Assembly: GCF_032854445.1 (NCBI RefSeq)
Contig: NC_088306.1
Span: forward strand, 12,273,386 to 12,337,385
Length of the DNA: 64,000 nt
Direction: 5' to 3'
Origin: Liolophura sinensis
Taxonomy: Eukaryota > Mollusca > Polyplacophora > Chitonida > Chitonidae
Each line of letters begins with the position of its first letter. Positions within the stretch are counted from its first letter, which is position 1. The position numbers and the translations under genes were made by a program. The notes under the pieces are model-generated. The model saw only the letters and a program-made list of their open reading frames with translations, was not told the DNA's origin and did not search any database. Below are positions 1 to 29,302 of this stretch, in pieces.

Positions 1-87
1 GTATATATATATGCTCCAGAATTATTTGTGTTTGTGCCCAAATCTTAATTGCCAATTCAAGACTGAGTTTGGTTTCTACTTTGTCAG

Positions 88-15896
<15,809 letters not shown>

Positions 15897-16629
15897 TTTG
15901 ATCTCAGTATCCACAAAGTACAGACCCAAAGGAGGAGGATTCACAATTGTGACCAGCAAGATTGAGAAAACTTTGACATTAGTGAACTTTCAAGTAATGT
16001 AATTTGTAGGCGGGTGAATATCTGGTACAAGCCTACATGTGCTTGTACGTATGTTGTACTTATTTTGCGCAAGAAGAGTCAGCATGATCATTGAAGATGG
16101 CCATAAGTGATACAAAATGGCCTGATTGAGAGAAGTACTACAGACTGTAGTATAAGTGAATTATCTTGTATATATGAACTGTAAATATGTAAAAATTTCA
16201 AAGCCAGTCAGATGGCTAACTTCGTGGTATCATCGGTATGGTATTCCAATTACCTTAAAACGAGCACTTTTTATAAGTCACTGCATAGCGGTGTACTGAC
16301 ACAATAGGTCATCTTTCCAAACTGCCTGGGAGGCTAAGTCATTTTGGCCCAGTCACGACCTGATTTGATGAGGATTTCTCAAAGGTTTCAAGTACTAGTA
16401 TTTTAAATACCTAATATTTGCTTAATAGCACTTAGATAACTATATGTTCTGACTGTTTTATAGTCTTGGCCATACAAGGCTATGCAGTTTTTACTTCTCG
16501 ATGTAATTTGTGTTATGTCCGTTTTAAGATTAACCGAGGTTGCTGCGCATTCTTGTGGTCACACTATTTTTAATGTACATAGTAAAATAGTTTTGTACAT
16601 AGACATTGATGACTTCTCTATTTATTGTT

Positions 16630-16635
16630 AATAAA
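16630..16635 (+). promoter_or_regulatory. AATAAA polyadenylation signal, proximal (RPB1)
   Basis: Canonical AATAAA about 735 nt after the RPB1 stop codon. A T/G-rich stretch (TTGTTGTTGG) follows at about 16691, as expected for a downstream element. Confidence 0.5.
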
Positions 16636-17235
16636 TGTTAACATTACCATATGGCTCTGAAATTTTCCTGAGTTTGCCGTAAAAAAAAAAATTGTTGTTG
16701 GAAGGAAACTACACAGTTTATTTTGAAACTTGTGAATGACCAATTCAATTTCCACAGTCCAGTATGGACATGCATGTAAGGAAGAATGAAGTGATGTATT
16801 ATGTGTCACCCGAACAATTACAATTTCTTTGATGCGCATTTGTTGCGTATTTGTATTCGTAATGCTGCCATTCCATCCCATGTTCACATCCCCTTAATAT
16901 TTTGAGAAACTGTTCTAGGTAGTACAAACCATGAATCAGTGTGGTAGAAACTAAATCTTATATGTTAACAGCTATAAAGCTGTGCGGATTCTGTTGGCGT
17001 TCAGTGTAGGTGTCCCGGAAAGAGTACGCCGCTTGTACGGACTGTCTGACTACTATTGCTGAAGGATTACAGCCTTCAATGTTGCTCTACTTGCACGGTT
17101 GTATTTTATTTTCCGGTTGAATTCAATTATTGTTATACTATAGGTGCACAGAATTTTTGGTGTATGAAGAGCGCTCTGAAGTTTGCGATTGATGCGAAAG
17201 TATATATGCAGGATTGTTCTTACGAGTCCGTTTGA

Positions 17236-17241
17236 AATAAA
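17236..17241 (+). promoter_or_regulatory. AATAAA polyadenylation signal, distal
   Basis: Second AATAAA, followed within 30 nt by a T-rich then GT-rich stretch (near 17265-17290). It is a good match to the usual poly(A) site layout and a possible alternative RPB1 3' end. Confidence 0.45.
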
Positions 17242-17358
17242 GATCTTGTCAGAAATTGGAAAATGTCTTTTTTTCAGTTTGTTTTGATAATGACTGTGTA
17301 AAATGAAGTACTTGAGTTACTACATAATGTACACATGCACTTGGCGAAATAATCGATG

Positions 17359-17540
17359 GATGACCCAGGAGCCTCTCACCAATGCGATAGCTAGGAGTTA
17401 AGCTGGACTCCCCGGTCGTACTTCAGAATGTCTGACAGCAACTAGCCGATGGACGTGGGATATCCACCATAACTGCTGGCCGCCGTCGTGTATGTAAAAA
17501 ATACTTTGGAGAATGGCGTGAAACACCAATCAAATAAATA
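17359..17540 (+). mobile_element. SINE family A, degenerate
   Basis: Diverged copy just downstream of the distal RPB1 poly(A) signal. GATGACCCAGGAGCCTCTCA and the tail ACACCAATCAAATAAATA are recognisable. Confidence 0.7.
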
Positions 17541-17600
17541 CTTGGCGAAACCTTCATGCTCCGAGGGCTAATTTTACATTGCTGTTTCAGACTACAGTCA

Positions 17601-17683
17601 TTCCTCCCACCGTAATGCTGGCCACCGTCGTATAAGTGAAATATTTTTGAGTACGGCGGAAAACACCAATCAAATAAATAAAT
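17601..17683 (+). mobile_element. SINE family A, tail fragment
   Basis: Tail segment CCACCGTAATGCTGGCC through CAAATAAATAAAT. Confidence 0.75.
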
Positions 17684-18130
17684 CAAACTACAGTCAAAAT
17701 TTGAAATAGGGTTTTAGTACTTATTGAAGCCCCGTTAGTGAAGTTTGAAGACGCCAGTAAAACAATTTAACTTTCAACTTTACTACAGTACCTGAAGTGA
17801 TGAGTTTAAAATTTTCACGGGAGTCAAAAATGACTGGAATTATCGGCCCTGATCACTGAAGCCGTAATAGAATCATACAGGTAAGCGCAGCATGTCAACA
17901 AATCAACCGTTCAAACCATTATATCGCGAGTGCGTCAAAGAGTTGCGTGAGCTAACTACATATAGAAAGAACAATCACGTGTAATGAGAATCTGGGTTTG
18001 ACTTGCAGTAGACCAGCAAACCAGTCCTGGAAAGGGAAGTGGTAGATTCGCCATTCAGCTGTTCGTATAGAGACCTTGGTGTAGAGACAAATGGGAGACG
18101 ACATTCGTATATAGGCCCATTGGCACTATC

Positions 18131-18322
18131 TTAAAGGATACATGAAAAGGAACTCTTTAAACAAAGATTATCGATTTAAGGGAAAGGAAGAAGGTTATGT
18201 CAAAAATGACAATCTTAGCTCATTTTTTTAAAATTCAATTTGCTGCTTTATTTGTTAGGACATAAACTATCTATAAACTGTGTATTAGGGAATAAAAATC
18301 AAACGTTTCATGTAGCCTTTAA
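18131..18322. mobile_element. MITE with TTAA ends
   Basis: Inverted ends TTAAAGGATACATGAAA (18131 on) and TTTCATGTAGCCTTTAA (to 18322) match at all but one position. The ends include TTAA on both sides, consistent with the TTAA target duplication of piggyBac or Kolobok elements. 192 bp, no coding capacity. Confidence 0.7.
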
Positions 18323-18599
18323 GTTCTCTGGACGCCACTCGTCTTCCACCAATACAGCGAGCAAGTCTGCGGGTTACACGTGTAGAGAACTTCGTCCGTA
18401 GAGACCTGTAACTCGGTGAACTAATTCTGATTTGAAGTTACAAGTTTGTACTTCAGTAACTTGCAGAATACCGGTACCGGGAAGCACCGCCATCAACTCT
18501 CAGTGTATTCAGGCCCATTAACGTGGACATATGAGGGGAAGGGAATACAGAATTGTAGGTCTCCTTCAATATATGCTGATGGACAGAGAACTGCATATG

Positions 18600-18848
18600 T
18601 ACACGGTGTATATAAACAGTGAAAGCTGCATGCTTTGAGCGGATTCCAATCCAGAAACGAGGTAATAAACACTGATGCAGTCGAGTTTCCTGAATTGCTT
18701 AAACCAGCTCTCAATGCTGAGTGCCAAGTGGGGCAGCAACAATTAAGTACCGAACCATTTAAAACTCTTTGGTCTGGCCTAGCCGGGTTTGATCTCAGCT
18801 CTCCCGCTTTCGAGGCAAACTCTCTAACCACTAGACCACCGAAACGAT
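18600..18848 (-). mobile_element. SINE family C (tRNA-like head, minus strand)
   Basis: On the minus strand the head reads GGTGGTCTAGTGGTTAGAG (A box), then GATCAAACCCGGC (degenerate B box), followed by a body with GCACTCAGCATTGAGA. It resembles a Glu/Asp-type tRNA-derived SINE, not a functional tRNA, because arm pairing is incomplete. The inner boundary is approximate. Confidence 0.6.
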
Positions 18849-19419
18849 CAAATTCCGAGTGTAGTTAAGGAATTGTGGAGGATTTTATTTCCAAATGACA
18901 CCATAAATAAAGGCCTCAGCCTATATATGCAGATACAGCCTACCCTGGTATACAGGGGTATACACGTAAATGACAGAATTTGTTAAGATCGTGTTCCAAT
19001 GTAATGGGATACATGTAGATACAGGCCTATGTCGAATCGCGGCAGCTTTTTATAGGCCTATAGCTACCTCAATAATTTAATAGAATAAGTTTTTTTAAAA
19101 CAATCTTATGTTGATATAGGCAAAGAGGCCTACTGGCGAACGACTATATGGTATGATAACTGCAAATAATTAATTTCAGTCTCACATACTAGTCTACATA
19201 GTAGGTGCAGAAAGAAGACAGGCTTTAGCTATAAGGCTATATATCTGCAACTCGCGGATTCAAATTTGAAAAAAAAATTGTTTGTCGCCCCATGTAGCAA
19301 CAAAGAAGATAAAAGTCTTCCTATTCCCTCTCTCACTCTTCTTTTTTCTTCTCACGTTGTTGCCGGGTGTAACCGTAGAGGTATAAATATGTAGGCCAAG
19401 GCATATGTGTACCACTACT

Positions 19420-19512
19420 ACTACATGTAGCACTACTACATGTAGCACTACTACCGCATGTACCGCTACTACTGCTACCGGTGTTGTATGTACTACTGCC
19501 ACTACTGCGGCT
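19420..19512. repeat. imperfect TAC trinucleotide tract
   Basis: Interrupted CTACTA/CACTACTAC units mixed with ACATGTAG blocks. It reads open on the minus strand, but the composition is that of a simple repeat. Confidence 0.6.
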
Positions 19513-20539
19513 AAGTAATAATATTCTTAATATTTTTATACACACCAAACAATGGGCCAAAAAAATCTATATGTAAGCATAAATATAGTAAATATAATTC
19601 AAACATGACGTTTAATGGCAAAAGCAATATTTGTGACGTCTACATTCTGTCAAAGTAAACTCAATGGGATTACGCGGATGTGGGTTGCCTCCCCTGTCGG
19701 AACTCTCCAGTTAGTGCGCAGTGCATGGTGTCAAGCAGAGAAACAACAGGATGTGGGGTTTGGAAGAAACTAGAAAACAAACTTTGACAAATGAAATGTT
19801 TACGGCGGCCTAAATGTTGGTGCTTAAGCGCAACCCAGTGACTGAAGGAACGCTGATACTGGTATGATCTTATACTCACACGGTAGCTTTTACTGGTTTT
19901 AGAACGCCTTTGCCATGTGCGGGGGAGGATTTTTCAGTGTTTTTTTTCCCCCGTGACATAGTGTGATTAAATATTATCGTTCATTTTTTTTTAACCACAA
20001 CTGATTTCGTCTTTAGAGAATAGATTGGGTATAATTCGATTGTCTTTCTCTCCGATGTGATATTTGCAGTGTCGGCATTCAGCGTTTTATTTGGCAGCCC
20101 TATGTGGTTTCTGTCATCAGCATGTGTAAAGGTCACTCCCTGTAGGGTGTTGTGTGACTTGTAGTTTGATCCTTATGCTTATGGGACTGCCGAAAAGGCT
20201 ACAGAATTCTAGAGGGTTTTTGTAAAGTTGAGGTATATGCTGTTGACACATTCTCAGATGTATATTTAGCCCTCCATGGCTCCATCTTTTCTCACATTCT
20301 ATTGGAGCTATGCACGTACCACATTTACTTTTCTTTAAAGGATAAGAAAACTTAAAACATTGACACTATAGGCTGAAAAGAGCACATTTATTTCTATCTG
20401 GTGGTGCCTGTTGCAGAATTTTGCGATTTTTCCTCGCCATACACGTAAAGCCTGAAAACAGCAAAGCTGGCATAAATCTCTGAGTCCATGGCGTACTCCA
20501 TTTTTAACACCCCGTAATTTATCCCGGGGGTGTGTTGCC

Positions 20540-20822
20540 TCTCAGCCAATGAGAGTCGTTAAAACTGCCGGCTTGTTCGTGTAAACTCTGAGCCTACATC
20601 CAACATTCCGGTTTCCCAATTGTCAAGGGGAAAATGAACTGTACTGTTTGCTACCTTCTGGGAAGAAGAGTTTTACCGGAAATGTACGAACTGCACTTTG
20701 GCGTTTTTCTGACAGCAATTCTCCTCCTAACACAGAAGACTTCAGGACTAGTTCTGAGGCAAAATGGAGTCGCCCACGGCGGATTTTGGCACTGACTTTT
20801 ATTTATAATTTATCAACTTGAG
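20540..20822 (+). promoter_or_regulatory. candidate PARG promoter and non-coding first exon
   Basis: This GC-richer stretch stands out from the AT-rich surroundings. It has a CCAAT motif in a good context (20546-20550), two ETS-like cores (TTCCGG 20606-20611; ACCGGAAAT 20675-20683), and a possible splice donor (GAG|GTACAT at 20822/20823). It lies about 10 kb upstream of the PARG start exon, which has an upstream acceptor. The assignment to PARG is inference. Confidence 0.25.
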
Positions 20823-22604
20823 GTACATATTACAATTGTTTTTATGGCATGCACCTGCGAGGAAATGCATACTCTTTTCAATAGTATTTGTTTGATTTAA
20901 ATTTTCTTTTCCTTTTAGTAGCTGCTGCCTCACACCTCAGGCACTTGTCTTGTGTATCATGCAAAAGTACAGACCTGCACAAATATGCATGCCACAATTT
21001 AAGCGGTCTCTCCTTTATAATCTGAGTTGGCTAATAGGTGGGATTTTATGGCAGCTGCTAACGGTGCAGTTAGGCCGACAGGCATGACTGTGAGGTGTGT
21101 ATTCAGTCTACAGGAGTACCGTAAAATCTCACCTTTTGGCTTTGTTGATTTGCGATAGCTTCACCCTGTCTCATCCATATCTGTGTGAACTTGTGGGACT
21201 CATGAAATGCTGACTCCGCTTATTCCTTGGCAGACTGCTAACAACCCAGACTATGACACAAAACAATTAAGCTTATATCTCGAAGATCATCGCAGAATGT
21301 TAAAACATAACCTATCTGTAATGTATTGCTGATTGTAAACAGTGTTGTCTGACTTGTGTTGAGACTTCCCATCCTAGATGCACTTCTGCCGCCTCAACAA
21401 AGCTCTGTTTGAAACTTACAACTGCTGTAAGGACTCCGACACAGATAAGAATTACATGTAGCCAAAAACTGGTCTACAGGTGTGGCTGAAACTCATGAAT
21501 TCTGTTGACGGCCTATAAATCTGGGGGCATTAGGGCTAGGAAAATTAATGTTAAACAATTTTTGTGTGTAGATGGACTAGTCTGGTCTAAACATACATTA
21601 TACCATTATATTGAAATTCGACAAGTGTTCCTAAATACATGTCTCCATATTTATAAGTTTGGTGATTTATTAGAACTTGTGACATGTAATACTGGGGCAG
21701 CTAGGATGAGTCACTCTACTTGTATACCTTACAATGAAAGTTGTTTTATATCTATTTTCTATTAAGTTATACTCCTAATTGACTGTCCATCAATAGGCTG
21801 TCTGACCTGAGAAAATTTGTTTTCAGCCTTATCTTAGTGTACACTAAACATAGCACAACATCGGAAAGGTTAAAAAAAATTCTTATGAAAGAGTGAAATA
21901 CAACTACATAAAATGACCAGTAAATTAGATTAATTGAGTAATGATTTCCAAGACAATATTTTCCCGTATAAAATAATCATTTGCAAAAAAATCCTCTTGC
22001 GTTCATCAAAGGCACCCCACCTGTGCTTTTTGAGAATATTGTATTAACTACTTTCGCTAAACAAATTCTATGAACATAAACAGTAAACTTCGAATGATTG
22101 ATTTGACACTGTTATCAGAATGCTCCAAAACTGTTTGGGCCCCAGAGGGATGCATAGGGCTTAATTGTTTTGTGTCATAGTCTGGGTTGTTATGTTGAAA
22201 ATTTAAGACGTTCTGCATGTTCCAGTTCATGCTGAAGTCTTTATATAGCTTACAAACAATTCAAAGAACATACATGTACATGTGTGATCTGATATGTTCT
22301 GTTTTGTGAGGATTAATATGATGGGCTGGTTGTTTTTATGTGGAAAATTGAGACAAAGATGGACTTAAAGAGAGATTTGCGCATGTCACATCAGGATACT
22401 CATGAAGTGCATTTGATGAAAAGCTTTTTGTACATTAGATACTTACATGTATTTGCATTGCACATCTTATTTATGCTTATACATGATTTTCACTGGACAA
22501 GTTGCATATGTAGTGATACGAGGCAATTTGCAGCTGTAGTTATGCATGTCGTGTCACATCACCCTTTATCTTAATAGTAGATACGGGTGCCTGATTTGTT
22601 TGTG

Positions 22605-22861
22605 TTTATTTATTTATTTATTTGATCTGTGTTTTACGCCGTATTGAGAATATTTCACTTGTACGATGGCAGCCAGCATTATGGTGGGCGGAAACCAGGC
22701 AGAGCCTGGCGGAACCTACGACCATCCGCATGTTGCTGGCAGTCCTTCGCATGTATGAGGTAGCTAGCATGAGCTGAACTTGAACTCGTAGCGACCGCAG
22801 TGGTGAGAGGCTCCTGGGTCATTAGGCAGTGCTAGCGCGCAACTGAGCCATGGAGGCCCTC
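22605..22861 (-). mobile_element. SINE family A, near full length
   Basis: Complete minus-strand copy. A TTTATTTATTTA tail comes first on + and the tRNA-like head (complement of GAGGGCCTCCATGGCTCAGT) ends at 22861. Confidence 0.85.
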
Positions 22862-25848
22862 GATTTGTTTGTGTGTCTCTTGTCTAGAAATGTGGCCAGG
22901 AGGAGAACAGTGAACTATATGCTCTATGGTTTAATGTGCATGTTCCCCAGCAATCTCAAGATATATCTCTCACCTCCTTAAGGGAATCGTGTAAAATGTA
23001 TCAAGTTAATCCTCCAGTATTAATTTAGAGCACTAACATTGCAGAACTGAATCTGTATCTGTTGGATAAGTTGTTCAGTAACTGGCCAAAGAATGGTGGT
23101 TTTGCCTAGCTATTCCATTTTCCTCAACACATAAAACTGACTGCCATCATAATGTGAACAATTCTTGGCATGAGGCAATAATCAAATCAGGAATACAGAA
23201 ATGAACAGACATTGTTAATTTGTTGGGCATCTTTGCTGTTTGCTGTTACTATTTATGTTTGTAAATCTTTTTTTTTTTTGCAAGTACTCAAGAATTTTTA
23301 AAGTGATTTTAGGTGGAAATTAGGGTGACTGCAATAAGCTAGGTGTAAATGCAGACTTTGCAGCTGGCGACCTCTGCTATTCTCTTCCATTTGTTGTTTA
23401 AGCAGTTTCCACAATATACGTCACTGACCGCTGGCTGGACATCCTCATCGGCTTTCAAGCTAACAGCCAAGAGTTGGTCAAGCCTAACTTCTAGGGTCAT
23501 TTTGCTCTGGTGAAGAAGGCTGGGGAAGCTTAATCGTACTGTGACATTGTTTAGGAATGCAGAGTACATTTCATGAATCCTTTAAACATAAGGGATAAAG
23601 TATATAAAACAAAACAGTAAAATATTCAGGTTGCATTAGATGACAACGCTGTTGTTGTCACCTACTTACATGACTAATGCAGACAGTGCAGTAAAGTCCA
23701 AGCCTTTGGAATCTAGTGGGATTAGTTGTAATTCCACAAAAAAGACTAATGATCAAGTTGTAGGGTTAATTTATAAAATGACTGCGGCAGAAAATGGACA
23801 TGTTCATTAAGGCTCACCAGTTCTACTTTTGGTGTCCTGGTATTATACATGTGGTTGAAAATCATGGTGGACAGTCAGATCTATCAGGGTCTCAGTTGTT
23901 GTGTTATTCAAATGTGATCTTCCAAAAATCGAATAGACTAAAATCCTAACATAGGAATCAAATGAAATTTTTACCTTTTGGCATCAGATGTTCTTTGTCT
24001 TGTATCCTGAAATTTATTAAAGTATCAACAGAATATCGTTATGATTGACTTTTCATTCAGTGTGAATTGCTCGCAATATTTAAGACAATTTCATTCTACT
24101 GCATGTACTTTGTATTTCAACTAGGAGTCAAAATTATGATGAAGTATTCAGGTAATATTTTCATTGAATCTGGATTTCCAAACTGACTTTCTTTTAACAT
24201 GTTGAACATTCTTGGATGCAGAATGATCTTTAATTGTTAAAAAATCAGTTGACATCAGAGAGTGTCCTACATGTATTTGTATACTGTACGGATACATGCA
24301 GTACACAGGAGATCATCTTGGATCCGTTGATCAGTGAGATAATGTGAGTAGTACATGTGTGTTTGCAAACTGCTCATTGAAATCGCACATTGGGCCAGTT
24401 GTGCAGCTAAACTATCTCTGAGTGGATACATGTCTGCTCTATAAATATATAAAGAGACCTATAAATATCTGATGCTCAGATAAATGGGTACTAAGTCTGA
24501 AATATGTGCTGAAATTATCTTACGCTGAATGACAATTATTCAAATGAATGGAATGATTTCCTATCCTAGGTCATTATGCTGAGTGCATGTGGGTTGTGAG
24601 ACTGTGCCAAGCAGTATTGTTGCATAATTAAGCTATAAATTTGGCAGTTTTGGAGCATTTCCTCGAGGTTCAATTTATAATCTTGCCAAATGTTTTGTTA
24701 CGGTTGGCATCTCAGAGGCCTCTCTCGACCTTTGATCAAAATGAATGGAGGCTTTGTGGTTGGCCCATGGCTTCCTGTTTTTCTCTTCCCCCCATTCCAC
24801 CCTCTACCCATTTGACTGTCCTGTCCATCAATTCATGGGCTGATTTTGCTTTGGCTCTATTCACTAGAAAATTCTGAGGAGCACTATTGGGTTAGGAAAT
24901 TCATGAAGCTGGGTAACTTTCAACTAAGTGGCATTTGGGGTCTGTAAGCTTTATTAAGTATTGAGTTTTCAATTAATAAGTCATTTATCACCCAGTTTGA
25001 TCAGCAGGCAAGTTTTGCCTTGTAATCCGTGTATAATACTGAACAACGACCTCTTTTCACAGCACACACGCTGGTCGATGTTTAGGTGGCATTAACGTAG
25101 CTTAAACAAATCCACACAGCTCCGTGGCACATCAGGCTTTTCTCCTATACAGTTATCTGGGTGATCTTGTTATTTGGGAGCTGAGGTGAACGACAACGAA
25201 GGTTGACAGCTCGAGATTCTCTGCCTGCCTATATGCTTGTAAAGGTATCTGCACTATTATTTTATTAACTGCATGTATTTGAGGTGTATTTTTGTGCACT
25301 TTTGTTTTCTTAATGTCTTTGCCAGTGTTAATCTGGACATCAAATGTATATATTCTTAGTTGCCTGACTTGACACTATTTGACAGAGTTGTTTTAAGGGA
25401 AGAACTCAGAAGTGACTTTCAGACCGTTATTCCATTGCTCTGCATGGGTAAGGTGTGGCTACAGCTATCTCTTCATATGACTGGAATATTTAGCTTACAG
25501 TCTAGGTGCTCATTTAATAATTTGATTTAATATTTCAGATTTTGCATATGTGTATATATGTATATATACATGTCACATATTCATTTTGAACCTCAATAGT
25601 TTTCCAGCTCAAATCTTTTGTATTCAATTTCATCATTTATTGTGACTGTGTGGTTACAAGTTAACATGAAATTTTCGCATATTTTAAAAATATTTTCACA
25701 TTCACAGAATCTGGAGATTCGTGTCGGCTAGAGAAGCCTTCATTAGGCAGTGTACACCATATTGTGTGTGCACACTTAATTCTAAGTGTTTTGAGAAATG
25801 TTAACACAAAGTTTGTCAGTTGTATGTCTTGATACTCAATCCTTACTA

Positions 25849-26092
25849 TTTATTTATTGATTTATTTGATGGGTGTTTTACGCCGTACTTAAGAATATTT
25901 CACTAATATGACGGCGGCCAGCATTATGGTGGGTGGAAACCGGGCAGAGCTCGGGGGAAACGCACGCCCATCCGCAGGTTGCTGGATGACCTTCCCACTT
26001 ACGGCCGGAGAGGAAGCCAGCATGAGCTGGACTTGAACTCACAGCGACTGCATTGGTGATAGACTCCTGGGTAATTACACTGCGCTAGCGCA
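25849..26092 (-). mobile_element. SINE family A, nearly full length
   Basis: Minus-strand copy from the TATTTATTTATTGATTTATT tail to the head segment CTGCGCTAGCGCA; the first ~25 bp of the head are absent. Confidence 0.85.
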
Positions 26093-26318
26093 CTCAATCC
26101 TTACATTATACTATTTACTTGATCCATATTTAGACATGTGCCTGTATCTTCTGAGGACAATATTAAAGTGTTTAACAATGTTAAACACTGAAAAAAAAAA
26201 TGTATCAAGTTAGCAAATTTGGCCAATGAAACTTCATATCCCCCCCCCCCATAAAAAAAAAATAACAAATTATTATTATATTACAACAAATATATTACAG
26301 CAATATTCTAACAACAAT

Positions 26319-26855
26319 GTGCTCAAATTGACAATTTATACACAGTTACCACCTGGTCATGGACTCGTTCCAGTGGCCAGTTACGGACATTATCCCCTGT
26401 ATTGTAACACAAGCGTGGCCAAGAACAGTGATTGCAATGGCACGGAGACAGTGGTTTGTGTACTACTAACTGAGTCCTGCATCACAGGAACTGTTTGCTC
26501 CCATCGCTTGAATGTAATACCAGCAATCCGCCGCTATCAGAGGTGTTGAAAAAAACGCATCGTTGCCCATGTTGCGCTTATCCAGATAGAGTACCTAGTT
26601 GTTTGATGTCACCTCTTTATATCCCATACACGGGATAAGTGCCTATTGGCCACATGGTATCGGTGATGGTAAATAATTCACCTTTAAACATAACTGCCTC
26701 ACCAATTATATGTAAATTCATTTGTCCTGGGAAAACATGTAGTGTCAAATTTTGAAGAAAACAGACGTTCTGACAGCACAACCCAGCCCCTCTACTATAT
26801 TAGCGAAATGGGGATGCCTGTGATGAGGACGGCAATAGATTGTCAATTTGAGCAC
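26319..26855. mobile_element. inverted-repeat element (17-bp perfect TIRs)
   Basis: GTGCTCAAATTGACAAT at 26319-26335 has its exact reverse complement at 26839-26855. The 537-bp interior has no convincing coding region. Flanking it, a similar A-rich plus GCAAA..TGGCCA..TGAAACTTCAT block occurs at about 26190 and 26925, suggesting nested repeats. Confidence 0.6.
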
Positions 26856-28070
26856 ACATCGCCCACCATTGGTTTTAGTGTTAAAGTTTTTGGAGGTATG
26901 TAAGAATTCTTAATTAAACACTCAAAAAAAAAAAAAACATATAAAGTTAGCAAAGATGGCCAGTGAAACTTCATCTCCCCAAAAAATTGAAAATAGCAAA
27001 TTACGAAAGAGAGGTGTGCATTGATTGTGTCCTGTATCCAAACATTTATCCCATGTCTTCAGAAAAATTTAATTAATGAGCTCTAGAATATGTATGTTTG
27101 TGTTCTCCATGACTAACTTGTAACTGTATAAAACACTGTGTTGGCCCGAGTGGCTATTAAGAAAGTCCTGACCTGAAGTATTAGGCATTAAGTTTGAGGC
27201 TTGGAATTAGTTAAGCGTGACCATGTGCATAGGGTGCACAGGTATGTACATGTACTTATGTTGAGGCAATCTTTGGCACATGGCTATAGACATAAGAGGG
27301 TAAAGCTCATGTACTGGGTTTAAGGTACAGTACATGTATGGGAGTGTTGTGTAAGGCTTGTTACTTGCATATTACAAGGCATGGTACAGTATTGTCTACC
27401 CTGAACAGACTGGCCAGGGGTACAGTGTAGTAGGTGTATGTACATACAAGCACATTGTTTGTGAAAGTTGTATGTGTCTCAGATTTTAGTCTGTCACAGA
27501 TTTCTTTCTTCTTGTTGACACACTTGTTCATTGTATAGGAACAGGATCCTTGAATGTCATAGATCTCAATTTGTATCTGTGCAGTTTTGGATTACAGAGC
27601 CAACAAAATGGAGCCTAGGACAGGTGGTAGATGTTATCTTTTTTAATTCCACTGTTAGTTTTGACTTTGCAGATGTGCTGATCGGTTGGTAGTTGAAAGC
27701 ATCGGATTTTTGGTAATTCATGTGAAATGGTACCACTTTTGATTGAAAGACAGTACATGCATTTGTGATGTACGAAGATCAGATTAAGGAGGGTTAAATC
27801 TACTGACATTTTGAATATATCAGGCATACTGACATGAGTAGCTGGGAAAGTAAAATGGTGTTCATACAGTAAATCATGAGACTTTTAGATGCTGCTTATA
27901 ACTTTTATTCTTCCCTAAACTGTTTTTGATGTTTGGCACTTAACAAAACTGGTAGTGTTCATGGTGTGGTATGAGCTTTGGATTTCAAATGCTGATGTCA
28001 GACTTTTCCCTCAGAATTTAGCCAGATGAAATTCGTTTGTTTTGTGTGGTAAGGTGCAAAATTGAATGAA

Positions 28071-28228
28071 TTTATTTACTTATTTATTTGATTGGTGTTT
28101 TTACTCCGTACTCAAGAATATTTCACTTATACGACTGTGGCCAGCAGTATTGTGGGAGGAAACCGAGCAGAACCAGGAGGAAACCCATGACCATCCGCAG
28201 GTTGCTGGCAGACCTTCCCACATGCGGC
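28071..28228 (-). mobile_element. SINE family A, 3' part
   Basis: Minus-strand tail and body, ending at the ACCTTCCCACATGCGG segment. Confidence 0.8.
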
Positions 28229-29302
28229 TTGAATGAATTAAGATAAAGTGTCAAAGGGTTATTCAGTATAGGTGGCCTGAAGACCAGATCGACAGACCAG
28301 ATCGACAGACCAGATGGGTATAAAGATGGGGTTTCAGATGGGAAAGTTACACATAAGTGACCATAACACAGAAATTAATGCGTGCACATTTTTCAATGCA
28401 ACAGATTTAAAAAGAGCAAATTTCATTCCTATCTAGAAATATACGTGTATAATACAGTTGTGTGTTGTGATTAATATAATTTCGGGCCTATTTCTTGTAT
28501 TGAACAAAAGAATGATGGCTAATGACGAGAGCAATCGTACTTGCGATCCTCTTCAGTCTGATCCAAGAAATAGTTCTGAAAACTAAGCTATTGTTCATAT
28601 AACACACATTTCTGAATAGTGCTCTTTTTGATGATAAATGTCCAGGCAGTTTTTGTCTTGCAGTCGCTTATGTGAAGCAGACCTCTAAGAAATCAGGTCT
28701 CCCTACCCATCTGGTCTAGCATCCCAGTCTTCAGGCTTTTTATTTTTTATTTTATGTTCTTGTAGATGGCACTTATCTCTGGTACGTGTATGAAATTATT
28801 GTACCAAATACAGACAAATGTAATCTTAAAATCCAATTATATTTCCATTTATGAATATATCAGTACAAAGACTTCTGTGCAATGGCCTGAATAAGTGATA
28901 CTCAAGACCACTTTTTATCTCAGGAATTGTTAGAATTGTTCCTGAAATGGATCTTCATGTTAATGTGGATGCCAGTTACGCAATTAAGCTTAATTGTGGA
29001 ATATGTTTATTAAGAATATAAAAAAGCTAAATTTTTTTCATTTTGCAAAAAAAAAAAAAAACAACAAAACCCCCCCCCCCCAAATGTTCATTAATATGAT
29101 GCTTTTTTCAACATGGGTTTATTGATTTTGCTATTTTGCAGTTTTAGAAATTAGAATGTGCCTGTCTTAATGGCTAACTTAAGAAAAAGTTTCTTTCTTC
29201 ATATGTGGTGCACATCTTTAAAACTGATTTCACATAGACATGGGCAGTATATATGTGTGTGACCTTAAATTAAGATATTGTGTCTGAATTCTAACTTGCA
29301 CA

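Larger units (their letters stand above)
15897..17260 (+). other. RPB1 3' UTR and downstream region
   Basis: No coding region follows the TAA at 15894-15896. Two canonical AATAAA signals are visible, so the 3' UTR probably ends near 16655 or, with the distal signal, near 17260. No transcript evidence is available to choose between them. Confidence 0.6.
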
